Source: Candidatus Altimarinota bacterium
GTDB lineage: Bacteria; Patescibacteriota; Gracilibacteria; UBA4473
Direction: 5' to 3'
DNA length: 10,661 nucleotides
Assembly: GCA_905478675.1 (NCBI GenBank)
Contig: CAJQJI010000034.1
Coordinates: 1-10,661 of the forward strand
A program made the position numbers and the translations under genes. Every line of letters begins with the position of its first letter. Position 1 is the first letter of the stretch. Shown piece by piece: positions 1 through 6,430 of this stretch. The notes beneath the pieces were generated by a model that was not told the origin of the DNA, ran no database searches, and saw nothing but the letters and a program-made list of their open reading frames with translations.

Positions 1-972
1 GCAAAACATGTGGTCCCGTTGGTAAAACAAATTCAAGCTCGACGAGCTGAGCAATTAAATTTGGATTTGCTGCGACCTTGGGATTTATCGGTTGAACCGA
101 CTGGGGCGCCAGCCTTAAAACCTTTTACTAATGGCAAAGAGCTACTAGAAAAAACGAAGAAAGGATTTGCGCGTTTGGATCCGAAATTTGCGGAATATTT
201 AGAGACCATGGAGGCGCTTGAACACTTTGATCTAGAAAGCCGAAAAGGCAAAGCGCCAGGTGGTTTTAATTATCCGTTGTATGAAATTGGCGTGCCTTTC
301 ATTTTTATGAACGCTGTGGGGACACAAAGAGATTTAGAAACAATGGTACATGAAGGCGGACATGCGATTCATTCCTTCTTAAGTAAAGATTTTTCGCTGA
401 ATGAATTTAAATCAACGCCGGCCGAAGTAGCTGAGTTAGCGTCCATGAGTATGGAACTTATTTCAATGGATTTTTGGGATGAATTTTATGCAGATGAAAG
501 CGCTTTGGCACGAGCTAAACGTCAAAAAATTGAAGACAGTGTTTTAACGCTGCCGTGGGTGGCGATTGTGGATGCTTTTCAGCACTGGCTTTATGAGAAT
601 CCGCAGCACACTCGAACAGAGCGTCGAGCTAAGTGGGTAGAGATTAATGAGACTTTTTCGACGGGCCTCATTGATTATGCTGGATTTGAATCGGCTTTAG
701 CGAATGCATGGCAAAAACAAATGCATATATTTGAAGTTCCGTTTTATTATATTGAGTATGGTTTTGCGCAAATGGGCGCTATTTCTTTATGGAAAAATTG
801 GCAAGCTGATACATCGGCCGCCCTAGACGGATACAGAGATTTTATGAAACTTGGGTATACAAAAACAATTCCAGAGATCTATGAAGCGGCTGGTATTAAG
901 TTTGATTTTTCAGAAGCCTATATTCAAAGTTTGGCTGCGTTTATGCAGCTTCAGCTAGATCAGAGTCAGTAA
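1..972 (+). CDS. M3 family oligoendopeptidase (PepF-like), C-terminal part
   Basis: This is a zinc metallopeptidase that cleaves short peptides, normally in the cytosol. The frame is open from the first base of the window, so the gene begins upstream. The GTG at 10 is just an internal codon. Of a usual 560-600 residues, the last 323 are visible. Counting from the first codon in the window, the zinc motif HEGGH is at residues 117-121 and the third zinc ligand is probably Glu145, in AELASMSME. This matches the HExxH plus ~28 residues plus Glu layout of thimet/PepF peptidases. The downstream segment FYYIEYGFAQMGA fits the tyrosine- and glycine-rich substrate-binding region of the family. The gene ends with TAA, and its last 32 nt overlap the 3' end of the opposite-strand gene. 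Family assignment is firm. The exact specificity cannot be read from sequence. Confidence 0.93.
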   Translation, partial: AKHVVPLVKQIQARRAEQLNLDLLRPWDLSVEPTGAPALKPFTNGKELLEKTKKGFARLDPKFAEYLETMEALEHFDLESRKGKAPGGFNYPLYEIGVPFIFMNAVGTQRDLETMVHEGGHAIHSFLSKDFSLNEFKSTPAEVAELASMSMELISMDFWDEFYADESALARAKRQKIEDSVLTLPWVAIVDAFQHWLYENPQHTRTERRAKWVEINETFSTGLIDYAGFESALANAWQKQMHIFEVPFYYIEYGFAQMGAISLWKNWQADTSAALDGYRDFMKLGYTKTIPEIYEAAGIKFDFSEAYIQSLAAFMQLQLDQSQ

Positions 973-2368
973 CTGTTGGTTGGCCTAATGAGTGTAGTAG
1001 GTGATTAATATGAGCTAGATAGTCATTCATTGAAACGGATTTGGCTTTAGCACCACCTCTTTTAGCCAGATCAATATACCAAACGCCTGTCATGGCTACC
1101 ATCATGTCTCCACCACCTTGCGTATAGGTACTTAGTTTTCCCAGTAAGGCGTTAGCTTTTTCTGCTGTAAAATCATCGGCACTTCCTGGAATATCGATAG
1201 TTCGATATTTCCACAGGCCTTTGGTGGCGTCTTGGGCTTGATCTAAAGTAGCTGATTTACTTTCTTGATCTTCATAAGCTTCAATACTTGGGAGGTTTTC
1301 GCTTCGTTCAAGTAGTCCTTTACGTCGATTCCCGCCCGCAATAGAAAAAGAGGCATCATCGAGTAAATCTGGGTTGGCGCGAGCCCAAAAAGACATTGTA
1401 TACTTAAGTAGCCGTCGAGCTTCGGTTAAAGATTTTATTTGGGCTTCTTTGCTTTCTTTTATTTCTTTGGCTTTTTCTTGTTTTACGGTGGTTTCTGGCA
1501 GGGCTTCTTTTGAGACTTCGTGTATTTCGTATTGTGGGTGATCTTTTCCCGTTAATTCTTTGTAATAGTTATTAGCATTTTCCGCTTCATGAATTTTATC
1601 TTTCACTTCTGTGTCAGCTTCAATTACATTGTTTACAAAGGTTTGTGCTTCTTGCACGTGGGGGAGTTGAAACACGCCATCCCCACATTTTTTTTGAATT
1701 AGTTTTAGTGTTTTTCGACCAAAGGTTGGGTTGGTCTTTTGGGTCCAAATTTCTTGTAATTTTTTGCTGACGTATTTTTCTCTTTTTTCTCGGGCTTTTA
1801 AAATTTTTTGTCGGTATCGATTTACATTTTCAACACTTCCAAGTTTTGCCATTTCAGCATAAATAAGACCTCGGTCTTTACTGTTAAAATAATAAGGCAG
1901 AAAAGACTGCATCTCTGGTTCAATCTCCTCATTAATTTTTTGATTTACTTCGTTTATTACTTGAGTCTCTTTAGAGTGTTTTAAAAATTGTTCTTTTAAA
2001 TAGGCTTGTAGGTTTTCAAATTTATTGGGATCTAAGGCGTCGTTTTCAAATTTAGCCCAAAATAATTCAATCTCAGTGTCGACTGTGGCTTTAGATTGCG
2101 CGGCTTGAGCCAGTTCGGTTTTGAAATGACCCAGTAAGCCTTCAAGTTTTATCCCTTGGTTAATGAGCGTTTCTATATTTTGAATGGCTACACGTTCTTC
2201 GGATTCACTTTTTTGATTGTTTTGAAAGTGCTCTAACTGTTGATTGAGCGTTTCTTGTAGTTGGAGAGGGCACTCACGTTTAATCTTTTCTCTTTTTTCT
2301 TCAAGCCACGCTAAAGTGTGTGGCGTTAAAGTTTGGTCGGGCTCAATTTCGGTCGTACTTGAATTCAT
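941..2368 (-). CDS. hypothetical coiled-coil-rich protein
   Basis: I do not recognise this 475-residue protein. It has no signal peptide or membrane segment, so it is probably cytosolic. The first ~320 residues are highly charged, rich in Glu, Lys and Gln, and look largely helical with coiled-coil stretches (about 20-130, 180-210 and 290-325). The C-terminal ~150 residues are different and more globular: an SFWARANPDLLDD segment near 326-338, then a Gly/Met-rich patch, TQGGGDMMVAMTGVWY, near 416-431, then a short acidic tail. The ATG at 2366-2368 is preferred over an in-frame TTG eight codons upstream, because the TTG lies in the T-rich arm end of a hairpin. No Shine-Dalgarno is present. A TAGACT box lies 7 nt before the ATG. 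The 3' end overlaps the peptidase gene tail to tail by 32 nt. It could be a structural or phage-like scaffold protein, but nothing shows this. Confidence 0.8.
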   Translation of the reverse strand: MNSSTTEIEPDQTLTPHTLAWLEEKREKIKRECPLQLQETLNQQLEHFQNNQKSESEERVAIQNIETLINQGIKLEGLLGHFKTELAQAAQSKATVDTEIELFWAKFENDALDPNKFENLQAYLKEQFLKHSKETQVINEVNQKINEEIEPEMQSFLPYYFNSKDRGLIYAEMAKLGSVENVNRYRQKILKAREKREKYVSKKLQEIWTQKTNPTFGRKTLKLIQKKCGDGVFQLPHVQEAQTFVNNVIEADTEVKDKIHEAENANNYYKELTGKDHPQYEIHEVSKEALPETTVKQEKAKEIKESKEAQIKSLTEARRLLKYTMSFWARANPDLLDDASFSIAGGNRRKGLLERSENLPSIEAYEDQESKSATLDQAQDATKGLWKYRTIDIPGSADDFTAEKANALLGKLSTYTQGGGDMMVAMTGVWYIDLAKRGGAKAKSVSMNDYLAHINHLLHSLGQPTVTDSDLAEAA

Positions 2369-2390
2369 TATTTGAAGTCTAATTTTAAAC

Positions 2391-2428
2391 AAAAAGCCCA
2401 GAGGTTGAGTCAGGGCTTTTTGTTTTTA
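2391..2428 (-). terminator. bidirectional intrinsic terminator-like hairpin
   Basis: A perfect 9-bp inverted repeat (AAAAAGCCC at 2391-2399, GGGCTTTTT at 2413-2421) encloses a 13-nt loop. On the minus strand it lies just after the lipoprotein gene and just before the coiled-coil gene, with a T-rich run after the stem, so it probably ends the lipoprotein transcript. On the plus strand the T-tract is longer (through about 2436), so it could also stop antisense read-through from the left. The GC core is only 4 bp. Confidence 0.65.
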
Positions 2429-2443
2429 TTTTTTTAAGAGAGA

Positions 2444-2773
2444 TTACTCAGTTGGAGCTTCTTCGGCGGTAGGCGCTTCAACCGCTTCAGGTTCTGTAGC
2501 TGGAATTTCTGGAAGATCTAAACTTTCACAAGCGATGTTAATTAAATTAACTTCTTTTTTGTTCTCTTCATCCAGATTATTGAATAAGTTAATTGGCTGA
2601 CAAGGTTCTGCCATAGCTCGGTCAATAATTTGAGCGATAGCTTGAGCTTGACCAATTTGTGCCGCTTGAGCCATTTGTTGTTGCATTTCTGCTTCGTCTG
2701 GTGCGTCTGTACCACCACAAGCTGCTAGTAGTACGGTAGTAAGCAATAAAGCCGATAGTTTGAGTGATTTCAT
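2444..2773 (-). CDS. small secreted lipoprotein, function unknown
   Basis: This 109-residue protein carries a clear lipoprotein signal: MKSLK, a hydrophobic stretch, then the lipobox LAAC with Cys19 as the acylated residue, followed by GG. The mature protein would be lipid-anchored on the outer face of the membrane. After a short acidic linker, residues 30-50 form a Gln/Ala-rich amphipathic helix (MQQQMAQAAQIGQAQAIAQ). Two further cysteines, Cys58 and Cys82, could form a disulfide. The C-terminus is a low-complexity Glu/Pro/Ala/Thr tail with the near-repeat EAPTAEEAPTE, probably disordered. No enzymatic motif is visible. It sits 63 nt after the photolyase stop and is followed by a hairpin, so it is likely its own transcription unit. 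No Shine-Dalgarno precedes the ATG. The lipoprotein call is firm; the role is unknown. Confidence 0.85.
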   Translation of the reverse strand: MKSLKLSALLLTTVLLAACGGTDAPDEAEMQQQMAQAAQIGQAQAIAQIIDRAMAEPCQPINLFNNLDEENKKEVNLINIACESLDLPEIPATEPEAVEAPTAEEAPTE

Positions 2774-2798
2774 TTTAAAAGATTAATATTTTTTCTTA

Positions 2799-2827
2799 AT
2801 TTTAATGACTTGAATCGCCTTAGGCAA
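2799..2827 (-). promoter_or_regulatory. candidate promoter for the lipoprotein gene
   Basis: On the minus strand, TTGCCT (2822-2827) and TAAAAT (2799-2804) are separated by 17 nt, and would give an 18-nt leader before the ATG. An alternative TAATCT box (2780-2785), 6 nt before the ATG, would instead give a leaderless transcript. The region is very AT-rich, so chance matches are likely and neither choice is secure. Confidence 0.35.
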
Positions 2828-2836
2828 ACGAATTTA

Positions 2837-4225
2837 TCACTTATGAGCCTCATGAGCGTCTTTATATTTTTTTTGTGTTTTGGCACTACTGAGTTTATGT
2901 TCAACGATTGGGGCTGGATAAGAAGTAAAAAGACTGGGGCCAAGTTCTAACCAATTATTAATTTCTTTGGGGCTTATATCTTTGAGTTCTGGGATCCATT
3001 TTTTTATATACTCATTCTGCTTATCAAAGCGTTCTTGTTGGCGCCAAGGATTGAAAATCCTAAAAAAAGGTTGTGCATCAACGCCCGTGCTGGCGGCCCA
3101 TTGCCAGTTACCATTGTTAATCGCTGGATCATAATCTATTAATTTTTGAGCAAAATAGCGTTCGCCCCACTGCCAATTTATTTCTAAGTTTTTTATTAAA
3201 AAACTGGCCGTAATCATTCGTACACGATTATGCATATAGCCTGTTTTATTTAATTCGCGCATTCCCGCATCCACTATTGGGAACCCCGTTTGACCTTCGC
3301 ACCAAGCTTTAAATTTTTCTTCATCATTTTCCCAAGCCAAGTTTTTAAACTTAGGGGTAAAACTTTCTTTAAAAACATGGGGGAAAAAGTAGCCCACATG
3401 GGTGAAAAAGTCATGCCAATACAATTCACTTATAATCGTGTGACTGGGTCCATAAAATTGCGTTAAGGAATAATAACTTTCTCGCATTGAAATAGTCCCA
3501 AATTTATGATGGGCTGAAAGATGTGACGTTCCATCTTTAGCTGGAAAATCTCGTTCTTCGTCATATTTTTTATTAAGATGTTTATATATTTCTAAGGCGT
3601 TTTTTCGTCCGCCTTTTAGGGCCAGGTTTTTAGATTTTTCGAAACCCATTGCGTGTGTGATTTCTTTTAGAGTAAAACTGAAACTCAATTCTTGATCACT
3701 AATTTTGTTCAATTTTTCAGTTTCAGGTTCACGTACTTTTATTTGAGCCGCATTTCGATAGTAAGGGGTGAATACTTTATAGGGTTCGCCGTTGTCTTTA
3801 GTGGTCGCTTTTGGTGGGTTTAGCGTGTAGTCATGCAAAGCCTTGTATTGTATTTTTTTTCGGGCGCACCATTCGGTTATTTTTTTGTCGCGTTGTTGGG
3901 CAAAAGGCGTGTAGTCTTGGTTTAGGTATAGTGTGGTGAAGTTCGTGGCTTCTTTTATTTTTTCTAAAGCGTCTGTGGGGGTATCTGTTAAAAAATTCAG
4001 TGTCCCACCAAGGGCTTTAATTTCTTTTTCTAAATCAACTAAACTTTCAATCATAAATTGAAAAGCGTTCGTACTAAAATAAGAATGATTTTTTTGAGCT
4101 GGATCAAAAATAAACACGAGATGTACTTTTTCGCTTTCGGCTAAAGCGGCATTCAAAGCGGTATTATCGTAGAGTCTTAAATCGCGTCGGAAGATGTATA
4201 GAGCCGTTTTTTTCTCTTTTTTAAT
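2837..4225 (-). CDS. phrB: deoxyribodipyrimidine photolyase (class I CPD photolyase)
   Basis: This enzyme repairs UV-induced cyclobutane pyrimidine dimers using blue light and FADH-. With the ATT start at 4223-4225 it has 462 residues, close to E. coli PhrB (472). The N-terminal antenna-chromophore domain begins FRRDLRL at residues 12-18. The C-terminal FAD domain carries TGYMHNRVRM (328-337) and NNGNWQWAASTG (370-381). The electron-transfer tryptophans correspond to Trp298, Trp351 and Trp374, with the same spacing as E. coli W306/W359/W382. Asn370 matches the residue near flavin N5. The open frame extends 54 codons upstream, but that part lies inside the oxidoreductase gene and is not photolyase-like. 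No ATG, GTG or TTG lies near the homologous start. ATT, preceded by GAGG at 5 nt, overlaps the upstream TAA as ATTAA and suggests translational coupling. It ends in tandem stops TGA TAA. Confidence 0.93.
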   Translation of the reverse strand: MKKEKKTALYIFRRDLRLYDNTALNAALAESEKVHLVFIFDPAQKNHSYFSTNAFQFMIESLVDLEKEIKALGGTLNFLTDTPTDALEKIKEATNFTTLYLNQDYTPFAQQRDKKITEWCARKKIQYKALHDYTLNPPKATTKDNGEPYKVFTPYYRNAAQIKVREPETEKLNKISDQELSFSFTLKEITHAMGFEKSKNLALKGGRKNALEIYKHLNKKYDEERDFPAKDGTSHLSAHHKFGTISMRESYYSLTQFYGPSHTIISELYWHDFFTHVGYFFPHVFKESFTPKFKNLAWENDEEKFKAWCEGQTGFPIVDAGMRELNKTGYMHNRVRMITASFLIKNLEINWQWGERYFAQKLIDYDPAINNGNWQWAASTGVDAQPFFRIFNPWRQQERFDKQNEYIKKWIPELKDISPKEINNWLELGPSLFTSYPAPIVEHKLSSAKTQKKYKDAHEAHK

Positions 4226-5711
4226 TTTTGCCTCGATAGTGAAATAGAAATTTAAGCCACCTTTTAACTTTTGGACTAAATAATTTGTCAGCGTAATAAG
4301 CGCTGGCAGTCCATTTATTGGCTTCTCCAAAAGTTGGGTAAATATAAGTAGAACGTGCAATCTTGGTAAGCGGAATATTATTTTCAATGGCTAGTTGCCA
4401 CTCTCGAATCATCTCTCCGGCTCGTGGGGCTACAATTTGAGCGCCAATAACACGGCTGCCTTTTATGAGTACTTTTACAAAGCCCTCGGTTTGGTTTTCA
4501 GCTTGAGCTCGATCATTTTTATCAAGATTAAACTGCGCCACTTTATATTTGATTTTAGCTTTATTGGCGGAGGCTTCACTATGGCCAATATGCGCTACCT
4601 CGGGGTCAGTGAAAATAGTCCAACCAATTTTTAGCGGTTCAACTTTTTGTTGGAAAGGGAGTCGGAGTATTTCATTACTTAGCACGATTCCGGCTTCGTA
4701 ATTGGCCGCATGAGTAAACATGAGTTGCCCATTGACATCCCCAATAGCGGTAATGTTTTTTTGAGAAGTTTGTAATTTTGAATTTACTTTGACGCCATGA
4801 TTGGTGGTTGAAACGCCGGCCGTATCTAGGGCTAATTCTAGGTTTGGTTGACGTCCTGCAGCGACTAAAATTGTGTCAACGCTAAGGGTTTGAGGTTCTT
4901 GCGCTATAAATAAACTTATTTGTTTTTCATTATTAGGCGTTACAGATATTTTTTGGACTTTTGTATTTGTGATAATTTTTATGCCCTCATTGATTAATTT
5001 TTGGGTGATGACTTGCGCTATGTCAGCGTCTAGTTGACCTAAAAACTGAGCGTGATGTTCTAAAATGGTGACGTTTGTACCGAGTCTATTTAAAGCTTGA
5101 GCCAGCTCGGAAGCGATAATGCCTCCACCGATAATGGCTAAATTTTTTGGTTGTTCTCGGAGTCTAAAAATATGTTCGTTGGTGATAAATCCGGCTTCTT
5201 TTAAGCCTGGGATCTCGGGAATACGAGGTCTTGACCCCGTGGCAATAGTTATGCGTTTAGCCGTTATTTGAATTTGTGGTTCGAGGCTTAAATTGGGCGG
5301 TTGAAATTTTTCCCACGTTTTAGAGAGGGTTACATTGAGTGTGTGTTTATTTAAAAACTGAGCGGTTCCAAAAATGACTTCACACCCCATTTTTCTGAAT
5401 CGTTCTGGATGGTCATGCATTTGGATGCCAGCCTGAACATCGCTTATGCGTTTAACAATCTGATCCCATTGATGATTGGATTGGCTATTTTTAAGTCCGT
5501 ATTGTTGAGCGGTTTGTTGTTGGTATGCAACTTTTGCCGTTTTTATAAGTGTTTTGCTCGGGACACACCCATAATGCAGACAGTCTCCACCAAGCATATT
5601 TTTATCGATTAAACAAACTTTCACGCCGAGCTGTGCGGCCGCTGAAGCGAGACTTAATCCTGCCGACCCACCGCCAATAATGATATGATCGTAATCGTAT
5701 TTTTTAAACAT
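4221..5711 (-). CDS. FAD-dependent pyridine nucleotide-disulfide oxidoreductase (mercuric reductase/lipoamide dehydrogenase-like)
   Basis: This 496-residue class I flavoprotein passes electrons between NAD(P)H, FAD and a redox-active disulfide. The FAD-binding GGGSAG is at residues 13-18. The redox disulfide motif GGDCLHYGCVPSK has Cys44 and Cys49. A second Rossmann motif, IIGGGIIASE, begins near 194, and the acidic residue ending its second strand (ILEHH) favours NAD over NADP. The second FAD contact, ITAIGDVNG, is near 320. In the C-terminal interface domain the usual His-Pro-Thr-x-x-Glu is replaced by YIYPTFGE (456-463), so the usual catalytic His is absent at that position. No N-terminal heavy-metal domain or C-terminal paired Cys of true MerA is present, so mercury reduction is unlikely. 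The ATG overlaps the TVP38 gene by 8 nt, matching the order of known TVP38-oxidoreductase fusions. The substrate is unknown. Confidence 0.9.
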   Translation of the reverse strand: MFKKYDYDHIIIGGGSAGLSLASAAAQLGVKVCLIDKNMLGGDCLHYGCVPSKTLIKTAKVAYQQQTAQQYGLKNSQSNHQWDQIVKRISDVQAGIQMHDHPERFRKMGCEVIFGTAQFLNKHTLNVTLSKTWEKFQPPNLSLEPQIQITAKRITIATGSRPRIPEIPGLKEAGFITNEHIFRLREQPKNLAIIGGGIIASELAQALNRLGTNVTILEHHAQFLGQLDADIAQVITQKLINEGIKIITNTKVQKISVTPNNEKQISLFIAQEPQTLSVDTILVAAGRQPNLELALDTAGVSTTNHGVKVNSKLQTSQKNITAIGDVNGQLMFTHAANYEAGIVLSNEILRLPFQQKVEPLKIGWTIFTDPEVAHIGHSEASANKAKIKYKVAQFNLDKNDRAQAENQTEGFVKVLIKGSRVIGAQIVAPRAGEMIREWQLAIENNIPLTKIARSTYIYPTFGEANKWTASAYYADKLFSPKVKRWLKFLFHYRGKN

Positions 5712-6372
5712 GCTTTTGGGATTTAAAATAGGGCAGTATTCGTGGAATAGCCAAGACTAATAGTACCATAATAATTGGTAAGAGTAAGGCTTTTGGTCCT
5801 TGAAGCAAAGAGTCTCCAAGGAAGACGAACGCGGGCGTAAAAATTATATTTGTGAGTAGTGTCGCGAAAAAAAAGTCGCGGGCTCTGAGGTTTTGAATCA
5901 TGCCTGCGGCATAGCTTAGAGGTATATATGGGGCCAAAAGACAGCGTAATAAAAATATACTTTTAAAACCGTTTTTTTGGCTTTTTTCTTCTACTTTTTT
6001 TAAGAGTGGGCCAATCCCTTTTTGTGTTTGTATCCAATTAAGTTTTTTAGGTGGTAGTTGTCGGGTGATAAAGAACGCGGTTTGGGCGGCAATGGTGGCG
6101 GCGAAAATGACGTACAAACTACCCCAGACTGGACCAAATAAAAGTCCTGAAATAATAGTAAAAGCGGTGGCTGATACAAAAGCTAAAATTAAACCGTAGT
6201 ATAAGGCTATGAAAATTAAGGGGGCAAAGAAACCAAAAGATTCAATAAAATCTTTTAAATTTTCTGGGGTAAGGAAATTTTTTACGCCATCAATTAAGCC
6301 TAAAAAATATAAAGCGAATCCAGTTAGACTTATAATTAGAAGGCGTAAAAGCCACTTCGATTTTTGATTCAT
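5704..6372 (-). CDS. TVP38/TMEM64 (SNARE-associated/DedA-like) membrane protein
   Basis: This 222-residue polytopic inner-membrane protein has hydrophobic segments near 8-26, 48-70, 71-103, 138-160 and 168-212. The family signature GLLFGPVWG is at 77-84, followed by a small-residue helix (AATIAAQ) and FITR, and the second half carries LRCLLAPYIPLSYAAGM (142-158). This pattern is typical of the TVP38/TMEM64/VTT domain, whose relatives act in lipid scrambling or transport. The role of this subgroup is not established. The length is normal for the stand-alone domain. Its last 8 nt (ATGTTTAA) contain the start of the downstream oxidoreductase gene. In several bacteria the two domains are fused in one protein in the same order. 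It starts 58 nt after the concanavalin-like gene. No Shine-Dalgarno is seen, but TAAACT (6379-6384) lies 6 nt upstream. Confidence 0.88.
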   Translation of the reverse strand: MNQKSKWLLRLLIISLTGFALYFLGLIDGVKNFLTPENLKDFIESFGFFAPLIFIALYYGLILAFVSATAFTIISGLLFGPVWGSLYVIFAATIAAQTAFFITRQLPPKKLNWIQTQKGIGPLLKKVEEKSQKNGFKSIFLLRCLLAPYIPLSYAAGMIQNLRARDFFFATLLTNIIFTPAFVFLGDSLLQGPKALLLPIIMVLLVLAIPRILPYFKSQKHV

Positions 6373-6430
6373 GCTTTTAGTTTAGCGAGGTTGTCTTTTA
6401 TCCTCTAAAATAAGTGGATGTCTAGACTAC

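Noticed and set aside
2831..2839. Possible recoding of TGA as glycine, as in some CPR lineages, because the photolyase stop TGA is followed at once by TAA.
   Set aside because: The long genes read cleanly to full family length with TGA as a stop. The GH57 fragment also ends properly at TGA, and recoding would extend it into the GH15 gene. The tandem stop is simply a double stop.
4226..4387. A 54-residue N-terminal extension of the photolyase from the ATG at 4387.
   Set aside because: It lies wholly within the oxidoreductase C-terminal coding sequence, shows no photolyase similarity and would make the protein far longer than its family.
4395..4634. Plus-strand open frame of 79 codons.
   Set aside because: Antisense shadow of the oxidoreductase gene with no recognisable protein pattern.
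5660..5711. A similar DNA string here and near 7520-7545 (both read CCAATAAT), as a possible repeat.
   Set aside because: Both encode the common IIIGGG nucleotide-binding strand of unrelated proteins; the similarity is due to protein motif, not a DNA repeat.
5704..5711. TVP38 and oxidoreductase as one gene broken by a frameshift.
   Set aside because: The membrane protein has its own stop and the flavoprotein a normal ATG and N-terminus directly before the FAD motif, so two intact genes explain the sequence better.
6373..6430. Hairpin GAGG/CCTC before the TVP38 gene as a terminator.
   Set aside because: The stem is only 4 bp with an 11-nt loop, and no T-run follows on the minus strand.
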